Shown here: positions 15,323 to 25,004 of the stretch, in pieces | Layout of the letters: the number at the start of each line of letters is the position of its first letter | How positions within the stretch are numbered: the first letter of the stretch is position 1 | Assembly (NCBI GenBank): GCA_020636405.1 | Contig: JACJXW010000005.1 | Span: forward strand, 496,001-560,000 | Direction of reading: 5' to 3' | DNA from: Lewinellaceae bacterium | GTDB lineage: Bacteria; Bacteroidota; Bacteroidia; Chitinophagales; Saprospiraceae | DNA: 64,000 bases | Notes under the pieces: generated by a model | What the model was told of the DNA's origin: nothing | The model's input: the letters and a program-made list of their open reading frames with translations, nothing else | The model's database searches: none | Translations under genes and position numbers: made by a program

Positions 15323-17143
15323 ATGACCACCGACGACTACAAGGCCATCTCCGACACCATTCCCCGGCAACCGGGCGTCTATCGCTTTCTCGACAAGGAG
15401 GACACCATCCTCTACGTGGGTAAGGCCAAGGACCTGCGCAGCCGCGTGTCCTCCTACTTCGGCGACCGCCGGGACCGCGCCCACAAAACCCGCGTGATGG
15501 TCAAGAACGCCGGCCGGCTGGAGTTCACCGTGGTGGAAACGGAAGCCGACGCCCTGCTTCTGGAGAATACCCTCATCAAGAAATACCAGCCGCGCTACAA
15601 CGTGATGCTGCGCGACGACAAGAGCTATTCCTACATCTGCATCAAGAACGAGCGCTTTCCCCGCGTGTTCATCACCCGCCGCGTCATCAAGGACGGCTCC
15701 ACTTACTTCGGGCCCTACACCAGCAAGGCCCGCATCAAGATCATCCTGGAGCTGATCAAACGGCTCTTTCCGCTACGCACCTGCCATTTCAACCTGTCAC
15801 CGGAAAATATCGAGGCCGGAAAGGTTAAGGTGTGCCTGGAGTACCACATCAAAAACTGCATGGGCCCCTGCGAAGGGCTGGAAAGCGAGGCGGACTACAA
15901 CGACAAGATCGACCAGGTGAAGAACATCCTGAAGGGCAACTTCGGAGCGGTGAAAACCCACTTCAAAGGCGTGATGGAAAAACACGCCGAGAACCTGGAG
16001 TTCGAAAAGGCCCATCAGATGAAGGAAAAGCTGGGCGCCTTTGAGGACTACCAGTCCAAGTCGACCGTGGTCAACCCTACCATCCGGGATGTGGACGTCT
16101 TCTCCATCGCTTCCGAAGAGAAGGACGCCTACGTCAACTACATCAAGGTGGTCAACGGCGCCATCATCCACACCCACACCCAGGAGCTGGTGAAGAACCT
16201 GGACGACGACGACGAGCCGGCCCTGCTGGCCTACGCCATACCCATCATCCGGGAGCGCTTCAACAGCATATCCCCCGAGATCATCCTGCCCTACGAAGTA
16301 CAGCTGGAGGAAGGGCTGCAGGCCACCGTGCCCAAGATCGGGGACAAGCGCCGCCTGCTCGAACTTTCCGAAAAGAACCTCAAATACTACATCCTGCAGA
16401 AGCAGAAGCAGCGCGCCAGCCAGACGCGCAAACAAACATCCGCCGAACGCATCCTGCGCACCCTGCAGCAGGACCTGCAGATGGACGCCTTGCCCCTGCA
16501 CCTCGAGTGTTTCGACAACTCCAACATACAGGGCAGCCACCCGGTGGCCTCCTGCGTGGTGTTCAAGAATGCCAAACCCAGCAAAAAAGACTACCGCCAC
16601 TTCAACATCAAGACGGTCAAAGGCCCCGATGACTTCGCCTCCATGAAGGAAGTGGTGCACCGCCGCTACCGCCGCCTGCTCGACGAAGGGGAAAGCCTGC
16701 CCCAACTGGTCATCATCGACGGCGGCAAAGGCCAACTCAACGCTGCCGTGGAAAGCCTGGAAACGCTGGGCATCCGCGACAAGGTCACCGTCATCGGCAT
16801 CGCCAAACGCCTGGAGGAGATCTTCTTCCCCGGTGATTCCATCCCCCTCTACATCGACAAGAAATCGGAATCCCTCAAACTCATCCAGCAGGCGCGTAAC
16901 GAGGCCCACCGCTTTGCCATCACCTTCCACCGCACCAAGCGCTCGCAGAACTTTACCACCACCGAGCTGACCAACATCCCCGGTATCGGAGAGAAGATAG
17001 CTCAGAAATTGCTCAGCCACTTTGGTTCGGTGAAACGCATCAAAAATGCGTTGGCCTCGGAGATCGCGGAGGTGAGCAGCTTGAAGGTGGCGGAGAAGGT
17101 GAAGGCTTATTTCGCAGGGCAAGGTGGGGAAGAGGAGGAGTAA
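15323..17143 (+). CDS. uvrC: Excinuclease ABC subunit C
   Basis: 606 residues, full length. UvrC makes both incisions in nucleotide excision repair after loading by UvrB. GIY-YIG nuclease domain about 12-92 (GVYRFLDKEDTILYVGKAKD), a Cys cluster typical of the family (CHFNL...CLEYHIKNCMGPC), UVR/UvrB-binding motif about 205-240, RNase H-like endonuclease about 385-510 (LECFDNSNIQGSHPVAS, VIIDGGKGQL), and C-terminal helix-hairpin-helix about 550-600 (NIPGIGEKIAQKLLSHFGS). Monocistronic. The start ATG abuts a repeat array; no other in-frame start is near. Confidence 0.97.
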   Translation: MTTDDYKAISDTIPRQPGVYRFLDKEDTILYVGKAKDLRSRVSSYFGDRRDRAHKTRVMVKNAGRLEFTVVETEADALLLENTLIKKYQPRYNVMLRDDKSYSYICIKNERFPRVFITRRVIKDGSTYFGPYTSKARIKIILELIKRLFPLRTCHFNLSPENIEAGKVKVCLEYHIKNCMGPCEGLESEADYNDKIDQVKNILKGNFGAVKTHFKGVMEKHAENLEFEKAHQMKEKLGAFEDYQSKSTVVNPTIRDVDVFSIASEEKDAYVNYIKVVNGAIIHTHTQELVKNLDDDDEPALLAYAIPIIRERFNSISPEIILPYEVQLEEGLQATVPKIGDKRRLLELSEKNLKYYILQKQKQRASQTRKQTSAERILRTLQQDLQMDALPLHLECFDNSNIQGSHPVASCVVFKNAKPSKKDYRHFNIKTVKGPDDFASMKEVVHRRYRRLLDEGESLPQLVIIDGGKGQLNAAVESLETLGIRDKVTVIGIAKRLEEIFFPGDSIPLYIDKKSESLKLIQQARNEAHRFAITFHRTKRSQNFTTTELTNIPGIGEKIAQKLLSHFGSVKRIKNALASEIAEVSSLKVAEKVKAYFAGQGGEEEE

Positions 17144-17193
17144 TGCCTTCTTATCTTTTCACCAAAACCGGAAAAAACAGGCCTGCTCCGACT

Positions 17194-18231
17194 TCACTCC
17201 ATACCGTATAATTTCAGTTGCTTATCCATGATGGGGCGGAACAGAAAGGGAAAAAATGACAGGATAAGCATCATGGGATAACCATAGGGCAGCATCGGGC
17301 TCTCTTCCCTGGATTCGAGAACCTGATAAGGTTTGGCGCCCATATGATGATGGTCGGAGTGCCGGGTCAGTTCAAACAGCAATACCCGGCCTATGATGTG
17401 GTCAGAATTCCAGGAATGTTGGGCATTGACCCTTTCGTATCTGCCATCCGGCCTCATTTTACGCCGCAGGCCGTAATGGGCAAAATAATTTTGAGCCTCC
17501 AGGATAGCAATGCCGTAAACGCTGGCCAAAAAATAGCAGGCAGTCGCAAAAACACCGAAGAAATAGTAGATGCCCAGGAGCAGCAATATCGGCAGGAGGG
17601 TATAGAGGATCATGGGGTTCCATGCGGGGTTTTTCCCTTGTGCCCTCAACCTTTTGGCCTCCAATCCCCACGTTTTGAAATAACCGCCGATCTGGGATCT
17701 TAGAGCAAACAAATAATAATTGTCGCCCTTCCGGGCGGAGGTCAGGTCGGCCGGGGTGGCGACATCTTTGTGATGGCCCCCATTATGGTAGGGCACGAAG
17801 TGGTTCTGGACGGAAGTGGTGAGCAAAACCTGGGCCAATACCTGTTTCAGGGGGTGACTCGTTTTATGCCCCAGTTCGTGCCCGACATTGATGCCGATGA
17901 CCCCGAGGATCGTGCCCATCATAAAGATCCGGGCTATGAGGACGGAGGTGGTTAATGCAGCGTCGGCGATGGTGTTCAGAAAAGCATAAATGACAAAAAG
18001 GTGTAGGGGCACCAGCAGGTACAATGCCAGGTCGTAGAAGAGGTCTTCCCTGGCCAGTTCCTTTTCTGTTTCAGCAAGATTGTGCGTATCAGGAGGGATG
18101 ATCATCTCCAGGATGGGGACCAGTACGTAAAGAAAGATCAGCCCGAAATAAGCGTAGATCCCGGTTGTATTGAAGGTCAGCAGGGCCAGCAAGGGTATAA
18201 TGTAGGCGCCGAAGTATTTTATCTTTCCCAT
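17194..18231 (-). CDS. alkB: Alkane 1-monooxygenase (AlkB-type)
   Basis: 345 residues, integral membrane di-iron hydroxylase. Several hydrophobic helices and the histidine boxes of the AlkB family: HELGHKTSH, HYNGGHHKDVATPAD, NYFAHYGL and RHSDHHHMGAKPY, in the expected order. The enzyme hydroxylates the terminal carbon of medium-chain alkanes or related chains with rubredoxin as electron donor; no rubredoxin gene is adjacent. Related xylene monooxygenase-like members cannot be excluded. Converges with uvrC across a 50-bp gap. Confidence 0.85.
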   Translation of the reverse strand: MGKIKYFGAYIIPLLALLTFNTTGIYAYFGLIFLYVLVPILEMIIPPDTHNLAETEKELAREDLFYDLALYLLVPLHLFVIYAFLNTIADAALTTSVLIARIFMMGTILGVIGINVGHELGHKTSHPLKQVLAQVLLTTSVQNHFVPYHNGGHHKDVATPADLTSARKGDNYYLFALRSQIGGYFKTWGLEAKRLRAQGKNPAWNPMILYTLLPILLLLGIYYFFGVFATACYFLASVYGIAILEAQNYFAHYGLRRKMRPDGRYERVNAQHSWNSDHIIGRVLLFELTRHSDHHHMGAKPYQVLESREESPMLPYGYPMMLILSFFPFLFRPIMDKQLKLYGME

Positions 18232-18339
18232 GATCGAAAAGGAATTAATGCTCAGTAATCGAACGAATAGATCAAATATAGCTCATCTATCTTTTTCGGC
18301 GAACAATATACCAGGAGCAATTTGATAAGGAATTAGTAT

Positions 18340-18492
18340 CTATTCAGCATTTCAATTTTAGCGGTTCGCTATTCGCAGCACTATGCCCCTAATTGCAGGA
18401 ATCCAAGCTCAAGAAACCAGTTCTTTGCCCCAAATCCGGGTTTTGAGGCAGCGTTTAGCGAACGGCGAATGGCGGACGGCTGATAGTTACAG
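18340..18492 (+). repeat. Three-copy heptad-arm element, copy A
   Basis: About 153 bp. The core from AGCACTATGCCCC to GAGGCAGCGTTTAGCGAAC is nearly identical to copies B (47102-47262, inverted) and C (52738-52894): I count one difference to C over about 95 bp and about five to B. The left arm TATTCAGCATTTC and right arm GGCTGATAGTTACAG are inverted. It occupies most of the gap between alkB and the response regulator, with no coding potential. Confidence 0.85.
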
Positions 18493-18612
18493 GGATGATC
18501 GGAATTTGAATATACTCAAAGTACACCGGGCGCCAGATAGGCTATTTTGTCCGATAGAGCAGAAGGGATGACATTTCAGGCGGTGTCAGGGAGGATGGTG
18601 CTTCCGAATCCA

Positions 18613-18641
18613 TTGATAATTAAGGAATTTCACTATCTTGA
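18613..18641 (+). promoter_or_regulatory. Probable promoter of the LytTR regulator
   Basis: TTG (18613-18615), 18-bp spacer, TATCTTGA (18634-18641), a one-base variant of TAnnTTTG with a slightly short spacer. The ATG follows 36 bp later. Confidence 0.45.
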
Positions 18642-18677
18642 GGAAGTAACGTTTATGTATACCTCAACCCATGCGAA

Positions 18678-19436
18678 ATGAAAGCCATCATCGTCGATGA
18701 TGAATCACGAAGCCGGTTGGCGCTGGCAGGGCTGCTGAAGGAGCATCATCCCGGAATAGAAGTTGCTGCAACCGGTGAAAATGTGGAGGAAGGCCATCGG
18801 ATGATCCTGGCCCACAAGCCTGAAATCGTTTTCCTGGATATAGAAATGCCCGACGGTACGGGCTTTGACCTGCTGCAAAAGTTTGACGCCTACAACTTTC
18901 AGGTCATTTTCGTTACCGCTCACAATAAATATGCCATCACCGCGATCAAATTCGGGGCGCTGGATTACTTGTTGAAGCCCATCTCGAAAGAAGATCTTGC
19001 CGAGGCTATACAAAAAGCACATCGAAAACTAAAGGAGAGAATAACGGAAGAACAGATCCAGATCCTGTTGGAGACGATCCGCAATTTTGAAGAGCGGAAG
19101 CTGCCCTCCCGGGTTGCCATTTCTACCTCCGAAGGCATCTTATACAAGCAAGTAAAAGACATCATTCGGTTGCAGGCGCAGCAGAATTACACGGAATTTT
19201 CCCTGGCGGGCCATGCGAGAAACGTGCTGGCCTCTGTGAACATCGGAGAATACGTAGAGCAATTCGAACCCTACCGGGAGTTCATGAAGGTACACCGGTC
19301 ACATCTGGTCAACCTTCGCCACGTCGACCGGCTGGTCAAGGCAGAGGGCGGTTATCTGGTGATGAAGGATGGCGCCCATGTGAGCGTATCGCGGGCCTAC
19401 CGGGATGAATTGGTGGAACGGCTGGAGCAGATCTGA
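18678..19436 (+). CDS. LytTR-family response regulator
   Basis: 252 residues. Receiver domain about 1-120 with acidic DD near residues 8-9, phospho-acceptor Asp54 (FLDIEMPDG) and Lys in YLLKPIS. LytTR DNA-binding domain about 145-250 (LPSRVAISTSEGILYKQVKDI...FMKVHRSHLVNLRHVDRL). This class is normally phosphorylated by LytS-type kinases, and such a kinase lies 2.3 kb downstream on the same strand (21768), separated by the DyP peroxidase gene and a small unknown gene. They probably form one signalling pair. Confidence 0.92.
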   Translation: MKAIIVDDESRSRLALAGLLKEHHPGIEVAATGENVEEGHRMILAHKPEIVFLDIEMPDGTGFDLLQKFDAYNFQVIFVTAHNKYAITAIKFGALDYLLKPISKEDLAEAIQKAHRKLKERITEEQIQILLETIRNFEERKLPSRVAISTSEGILYKQVKDIIRLQAQQNYTEFSLAGHARNVLASVNIGEYVEQFEPYREFMKVHRSHLVNLRHVDRLVKAEGGYLVMKDGAHVSVSRAYRDELVERLEQI

Positions 19437-19570
19437 GGCTTGCCTTTCCTTCAATAAGGACCTTGTTTCGTTCATTCATTCCTGCGTTTCATCAGCCCGG
19501 TTTTAGGTACTATGCCGAGTTGATTAATTTCAAAGAGTATCTCATCTCTTTTAATAAAAACTTATTCCTT

Positions 19571-20020
19571 ATGGCATTCACCACAATTACCGAGCTCACC
19601 CTGCATGAAGAAACCGGAAGTATCGAAAACGGGAAAGGATTTTTGTTCGAAGGGAATTCCTTTTTTTATGCGGCGGATATTAAAAAAGTACTGGAACAGG
19701 CAAAAAACGCCCCGGAGGCCAAACTGTCACAATTGTGCATCATCAATGTGAAGTTTGAAAAGAATGATGACGAAAAAAACCACAACCGCCATGATGTGAC
19801 CGGCCTGGCGCTGGCCAAGTCAGAACTTCAATACGATGGTGAGAACAAGATCATCAATACGGACTGGTATGAAGTGGTAGCGTTGGCCTGGCCTCCCTAC
19901 TACATAAAAGGAAGTGTGCAAACCCTGGAAGATAATGAACCTGATTCTGCATTCAGGGGATTCCTTTTTGAAGGAAGCGACGAATATGTACCGGGCCTTC
20001 AGCCGCTGAAACGCAGCTGA
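19571..20020 (+). CDS. Hypothetical protein next to DyP peroxidase, 149 aa
   Basis: A soluble, beta-rich protein with no signal peptide. The hexapeptide GFLFEG occurs twice, near the N-terminus (GKGFLFEGNSFFYAA) and near the C-terminus (FRGFLFEGSDEYVPG), hinting at an internal duplication or a closed barrel. No family recognised. The start at 19571 is the ATG after an AT-rich stretch with TTTAATAAAAACTT; upstream in-frame codons look non-coding. It ends 99 bp before the DyP gene on the same strand and is probably co-transcribed with it. Confidence 0.65.
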   Translation: MAFTTITELTLHEETGSIENGKGFLFEGNSFFYAADIKKVLEQAKNAPEAKLSQLCIINVKFEKNDDEKNHNRHDVTGLALAKSELQYDGENKIINTDWYEVVALAWPPYYIKGSVQTLEDNEPDSAFRGFLFEGSDEYVPGLQPLKRS

Positions 20021-20119
20021 TAACGGTGCGGAAAATGGAGAAGCTGCCTGGAAGCTCACGGCCGGTTTTCGGGCGGCAGCTATACTAAAACCCACTATCT
20101 ACACTTAAAAAGATCGTAT

Positions 20120-21589
20120 ATGGAAAGCAACAAGGATAATATCCCAAAGATGACGGATTTAGACGAGATCCTGGCCCTTCAAGCCGACCATGATATCTTT
20201 GAGGAACTGAAAATCGGTGACATCAAGGACAAAATATTGGATGACGTCCAGGCTAACATTTTGAAATCCACTAAGCACCTGTATACCCTTTTTTGTTTTT
20301 TCACATTCAAACCGGAGCATAAAAAAACGATTGTCAACTGGCTGAAGCACTTGAGGCTGACTTCGGCCCGGGAACAGATTGAAACAGAACAGGAAAAAAG
20401 CGAAACAGAGGGCAAATCCTCTAGCGAGAATATGATCGGCCTATATCTGAGTTACCAGGGCTACGAATTTTTCTGTGACCCTGAAAAGATCAAACATCTG
20501 ATCCGGTTTGAAGATGAAGACATCTTTGCCTTCCAGGAAGGCCTGGCAAAAAGATGCCCGAGGGCATTCGGCGCCGGGGAGGATGATTACAAACACCCGT
20601 CTCATGCTCTGATCCTGATCGCTACCGATGACGCCCGCCTCAAGGAGGTCAATGACGTTCGGGGCCAGAAGGAGTCGACGGAAGCCCAGTTGTTCCAGCT
20701 TTTTGCGGAATGGGCAACTCCTCCCGTCAAGGACTTCGATGCCTTTGAAGAAAACTATGGGAAGGTATTCTTTGAAATTGGCATGCGCAACCCGGAAGGT
20801 TCGGATGGGCTGCCAAGAGAGTGGTTCGGTTTCCGGGACGGGATCAGCAACCCCCGGTTTTTCCCGGACAGGGGCCGGCCGAACCCGCCCGGATTTGTGC
20901 CCGACGAGCCGGCGCCCCTAGATGTCGCCCTGCGCCGGAACCGCCTTGCCGGAAACTACGCCTGCGGCAGCTTTGTGGTTTTTTTGAAACTGGAGCAAAA
21001 CGACAAGGCATTCAAAAGAATGGTGAAGGAACTTGCCGGCAAGCTTGGAATGGAAGACTACAAAGGCCTCGCCGCCGCTTATATCATAGGCAGGCATAAA
21101 GACGGCACCCCATTGCACGAGGCTTTCAATTTCCCAACCCTTGGTGATAGGAACAGGAACCTCAATGACTTCGATTACGGGAATGACCAGGATGGTGCTG
21201 TCTGTCCCATGCATGCACACATCAGAAAAGCCAATCCTCGCGATGGGCAGGCGTGGGGCAGGATCGTGCGCAGAGGCAAGGTTTACGGGCGGGACAATTC
21301 CAAGAATAAAGGGATCTTATTCCTCTCCTATCAAAGCAGCCTGCTGGCTTTTGAGGATATGGTCAACAGAGGGTTGTACGGATATAAATACAAGAACAAG
21401 ATCCTTGGCAAGGATATGCTGTTTGTCAATAAAGGAGAATATCAGGGAAATCACCGGTACCGGAATGCTTCCGGTTACCCGAGAAGCCCTTACCTGAGGG
21501 CAGAGAAACTGGTGGAATTTAAAGGGGGGCAATACTTTTTTGCTTCCTCCATTTCCTTCATCCAGAAAAGCCTGGAAAACTTCATTTAG
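20120..21589 (+). CDS. DyP-type haem peroxidase
   Basis: 489 residues, long for the family. Distal motif GFRDGISNP with catalytic Asp240 (GxxDG), proximal haem ligand His367 in PMHAHIRKANPRD, and the strand KGILFLSYQSS following RIVRRGK, which carries the candidate distal Arg. No Tat or Sec signal, so it is probably cytosolic or exported by another route. DyP enzymes oxidise dyes, phenolics or haem derivatives with H2O2; encapsulin cargo types carry a short C-terminal tag, but no clear tag is seen at this C-terminus and no encapsulin gene is nearby. Lies between regulator and kinase genes of a likely two-component pair. Confidence 0.88.
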   Translation: MESNKDNIPKMTDLDEILALQADHDIFEELKIGDIKDKILDDVQANILKSTKHLYTLFCFFTFKPEHKKTIVNWLKHLRLTSAREQIETEQEKSETEGKSSSENMIGLYLSYQGYEFFCDPEKIKHLIRFEDEDIFAFQEGLAKRCPRAFGAGEDDYKHPSHALILIATDDARLKEVNDVRGQKESTEAQLFQLFAEWATPPVKDFDAFEENYGKVFFEIGMRNPEGSDGLPREWFGFRDGISNPRFFPDRGRPNPPGFVPDEPAPLDVALRRNRLAGNYACGSFVVFLKLEQNDKAFKRMVKELAGKLGMEDYKGLAAAYIIGRHKDGTPLHEAFNFPTLGDRNRNLNDFDYGNDQDGAVCPMHAHIRKANPRDGQAWGRIVRRGKVYGRDNSKNKGILFLSYQSSLLAFEDMVNRGLYGYKYKNKILGKDMLFVNKGEYQGNHRYRNASGYPRSPYLRAEKLVEFKGGQYFFASSISFIQKSLENFI

Positions 21590-21747
21590 AGTATGTTCAA
21601 ATTTCGATGATGAGTCGAGAGTGAGAAAATTTTATTCCAGCCAAGGCAAATTTTGCAGCCGGATGCGGGCAATCCGGCGAAAAATTTAACGCCGGATGGA
21701 ACAAAATTTGCCGCTTGTAGGCCATTGATCGAATTTTGAACATATTC
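21590..21747. repeat. 158-bp multi-hairpin inverted-repeat element
   Basis: Terminal inverted repeats AGTATGTTCAAATTTCGAT (21590-21608) and ATCGAATTTTGAACATATTC (21728-21747), 2-3 mismatches. Inside are a perfect 11-bp inverted pair GGCAAATTTTG/CAAAATTTGCC and a hairpin GCCGGAT/ATCCGGC. It overlaps the last base of the DyP stop region and ends 20 bp before the kinase GTG, so it would be part of a DyP-kinase transcript. MITE or REP-like by structure; only one copy in the window. Confidence 0.65.
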
Positions 21748-21767
21748 TTAAAGTAAAGCGCAAACAG

Positions 21768-24700
21768 GTGTGCCATTATCTATCCTTTGTTTCCCTATTG
21801 CTGTTTTTTGCGCTGTCCGCAACAGCGCAGGTTCAGGATGCCTATTGGTTTCACCGGCTCAGTAAAGAGGAGGGCATTTTAAATTCAGCCAATATTTATG
21901 AAGTCTTCCAGGATTCGGAAGGTTTTACCTGGATCGGAGCGGAATCCGGCCTGTTTCGTTACGATGGCCGCTCCCTGGCTCCCTATCTTCCCTCTCTTTC
22001 CGATTCCACTGCATTGGGGAGCAACCAGGTGCATGGCAACTTTTTCGAAGACAGCCGGAAAAATATCTGGTTCTGCAATGATGCCTACATCCAGTGCTAT
22101 TTGCGGCAGTACGATCATTTCAAGAGTTACAGGGTCAACGACCGGGGATTGCCGGTCAAATCGGGTTATAAGGCCATTTATCTGGAACGCGACAGCTTCT
22201 TATGGGTCAGGGCGGATATGAGAAACATTTATACCTTTAATATTCACTCCGGTGAACAATCCGAAGAAATTGCCAGAGTCCTATTCGATATCGATGTCTT
22301 CCCCGGTGTCAGGGCTGACGGCAAGCTGCGGTACCTTTTTTCAGTGGATGGTTCCAAATCGCCGGGCCTGCAGGTGTTTCAATTTGATGGGGGCCCAAAG
22401 CCGATACACTCCTTTGTAACCTTTACTGGTGTGGGCCCGGATACTCCTGCCCTGAACATTCATCGGGTTTACTATGAGAACGATACGGCCGTATGGTTGT
22501 CTGCCAATACCGGCATATACCGGTGGAACATACAGACAAGGCAGCACACGGCCTTTGCTACGGGTAATTCCCACCCTAAGTGCCTGTACCCTCTAAACGC
22601 CAGCCAGTTCATAGTGACGGAGTTGAATGGAGGCCTTTTCCTGCTCGACAAGGACGGAAAATACGAAAGAAAATATTGCCGGCTGCTGGCCGATCCGCGG
22701 GCAGGGATTGACCTGTTGGTCGATGAACCCTACGTGGATCCGATGGGAAACATCTGGACGGCCACAGTGGGGGAAGGGCTGGCCTTTACCAACCCGGGGA
22801 AAGTAAAGTTTAAGCCTATTCCCAAATTCCCGGGAACGGGAGGGGCAACCAACTATACCTTTCTTTCAATGGCGCCGGGCCCCGGCCGCCAGGCCTGGTG
22901 CGGTACCCTCGATGACGGGCTCTTCCTGCTGGATGAGAACGGCGCCCCGGCCCGCCATTATCACCCGGCCCATCCGGTTCACAATTCTCTGGGGAGCAGG
23001 CAGGCGCTGCACCTGCTGGCAGATAAAACTCAAAGGCTTTGGGTGGCTACCGCCAGTGGTGTTTATTACTTCGACCCCGCATCGGAGAAGTTCCTGCCTG
23101 TTCCTGGTGAAAACGGTGAGATGATTGATTTTACAGTGTACCTCTTTCAGCTCAGGAATGGAGAAATACTGGCCAGTACCCTTCAGCATGGGATCTTCAG
23201 GATTGTCCGGGCAGGCAACACCTGGCGCCTCCGCCAGATCTATGCTCCGGATAGCAGTACCGATATATATACGGCTATTTATGAAGATGCTCTGGGCAGT
23301 ATTTACGTATCCCGGAAGAGTTCGGAAGTCCTGATCTTCAATTACACGGAGGGGAGACTGCGCCTGCTCGCCACCAAGGATATCAGGGGTGCTGTCAGTG
23401 GCTTTTACGAGGACAAGGATGATGTAACGCTATGGATCGCAACTTCTTCCGGGCTGGTAAAGCTCAACAAAACCAAGCTCGATGAGCCTGCCCGGATTTA
23501 TACCACAAAAGAGGGGTTACCCGGCAACGAGATCCAAAGCATGGCGCCCGGTAAGGATCAAAACCTTTGGATGGGAACCTCCAACGGCCTGGCACGGTTC
23601 GACCCGGCCAGCGAAGAGTTTGAAAACTTCAACCTGGCGGACGGCACCCAATCGAGGTACTTCAGCAGCATGTCCGTATTATGCCGGGACGACGGCACCC
23701 TCTGGTTTGGCGGCGAAAATGGCATCACCGTTGTTGAAACCGCTAATGTTCAATACCTGGAGAATGCCCCTCGGATACAGATCACCGAAATTAAAGTCAA
23801 CGACAAGGTGGCGCCCGGATTGGCTGATGCCATCACCCATAGTACCAATATCAGTACTATCCGTAATCTGGTGCAAAAATACGGTGATAACACGCTCTCC
23901 TTCAGCTTCGTCGCCATAGACTACAGTGACCCCGGCGCCACCCAGCTCGAGTATATGATGGATGGGTTCGATAAAGAAGGAGTAAAACTGGACAAGGGAG
24001 AAGCCGGTTTTGCCAGATACCCCAACCTGCCTCCGGGAGAGTACACTTTGAGGGTCCGTGCAGCCAATTCCGATGGCATCTGGTTTTCGGACACCAGGGA
24101 ATTGGCCGTGAGGATCATGCCCCCCTGGTATCAGGCCTGGTGGGCAAGGACACTTTTCCTGCTTCTTTTCCTGGCAGGCATTTATCTGGCCTACCGGTAC
24201 CGGATCCGGCAGATCCGCAAGGCAGAGGCAATTAAACGCAAGGAAGCCGAATATAAGCAACGCGTGGCGGAAACCGAAACGGCCGTACTCCGCTTGCAAA
24301 TGAACCCGCATTTTATCTTCAATAGCATGAACTCCATTGGCAGTTATATTCAGCAAAAGGATATCGATACGGCCAATGATTATCTCAACCGTTTTGCACG
24401 GTTGATGCGGCTGATCCTGAATCTTTCAGCAAAACCTTTCCTGGCCTTATCGGAGGAAATTGAGTTGCTGGAGCAATACCTTTATACCGAGGCGATGCGC
24501 TTTGAGGATAAAGTCGACTACGAGTTCAAGGTTTCCGACAAGCTGGATCCGGATGAAGTGATTATCCCCACTATGATCCTTCAGCCTTTTATCGAGAATG
24601 CCATCTGGCACGGACTGGCAAAGAAGAAGGGCAAAAAAAAGATTACCGTTGCTTTCGAACGGGATGGGGAGCAGTTGTGCTGTAGTGTTGAGGATAATGG

Positions 24701-24890
24701 TATTGGCAGGGCGGCCACTATGGGCCAGAAGCCGGAGCAGGAGTCGAAAGCTATTGAAATTACTACACGCCGCCTCCGGCTTCTGGAAGAAATGGAGGGC
24801 GTATCCGCCAGCCTGGTGATCACCGACCTGGAAGATGAAGCCGGGCGGGCAGCCGGCACCCGGGTTGCCATACGGTTGCCTTTCTTATAA
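21768..24890 (+). CDS. Sensor histidine kinase with periplasmic propeller (Reg_prop/Y_Y_Y, LytS type)
   Basis: 1040 residues from a GTG start directly before a signal peptide (residues 1-20, cleaved after SATAQ). Residues about 25-690 are two-component-regulator propeller repeats (FTWIGAESGLFRYDG, NIWTATVGEGLAF, NLWMGTSNGLARFDP). A Y_Y_Y domain follows at about 715-785 (LPPGEYTLRVRAANSDGIW), a transmembrane helix at about 795-815, a LytS-like kinase core with phospho-acceptor His848 in MNPHFIFNSMNSI, and a HATPase (QPFIENAIWHGL, EDNGIGRAA). It should sense an extracellular ligand, perhaps a glycan, and signal to the LytTR regulator at 18678. Confidence 0.92.
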   Translation: MCHYLSFVSLLLFFALSATAQVQDAYWFHRLSKEEGILNSANIYEVFQDSEGFTWIGAESGLFRYDGRSLAPYLPSLSDSTALGSNQVHGNFFEDSRKNIWFCNDAYIQCYLRQYDHFKSYRVNDRGLPVKSGYKAIYLERDSFLWVRADMRNIYTFNIHSGEQSEEIARVLFDIDVFPGVRADGKLRYLFSVDGSKSPGLQVFQFDGGPKPIHSFVTFTGVGPDTPALNIHRVYYENDTAVWLSANTGIYRWNIQTRQHTAFATGNSHPKCLYPLNASQFIVTELNGGLFLLDKDGKYERKYCRLLADPRAGIDLLVDEPYVDPMGNIWTATVGEGLAFTNPGKVKFKPIPKFPGTGGATNYTFLSMAPGPGRQAWCGTLDDGLFLLDENGAPARHYHPAHPVHNSLGSRQALHLLADKTQRLWVATASGVYYFDPASEKFLPVPGENGEMIDFTVYLFQLRNGEILASTLQHGIFRIVRAGNTWRLRQIYAPDSSTDIYTAIYEDALGSIYVSRKSSEVLIFNYTEGRLRLLATKDIRGAVSGFYEDKDDVTLWIATSSGLVKLNKTKLDEPARIYTTKEGLPGNEIQSMAPGKDQNLWMGTSNGLARFDPASEEFENFNLADGTQSRYFSSMSVLCRDDGTLWFGGENGITVVETANVQYLENAPRIQITEIKVNDKVAPGLADAITHSTNISTIRNLVQKYGDNTLSFSFVAIDYSDPGATQLEYMMDGFDKEGVKLDKGEAGFARYPNLPPGEYTLRVRAANSDGIWFSDTRELAVRIMPPWYQAWWARTLFLLLFLAGIYLAYRYRIRQIRKAEAIKRKEAEYKQRVAETETAVLRLQMNPHFIFNSMNSIGSYIQQKDIDTANDYLNRFARLMRLILNLSAKPFLALSEEIELLEQYLYTEAMRFEDKVDYEFKVSDKLDPDEVIIPTMILQPFIENAIWHGLAKKKGKKKITVAFERDGEQLCCSVEDNGIGRAATMGQKPEQESKAIEITTRRLRLLEEMEGVSASLVITDLEDEAGRAAGTRVAIRLPFL

Positions 24891-25004
24891 TGCGTAATCG
24901 GACATATTAGATGGAGTACATCATTTCAATCGCAAGAGGCTGTGCCCCGAGATGCCCAAGAATTAGCTTTCCTACAGTAATAATCACCATTCATTAAGCC
25001 GATC

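Noticed and set aside
15797..17122. 441-codon - strand open frame opposite uvrC
   Set aside because: Antisense shadow of uvrC.
20120..21589. Encapsulin cargo tag on the DyP peroxidase
   Set aside because: No recognisable C-terminal tag and no encapsulin gene in the window.
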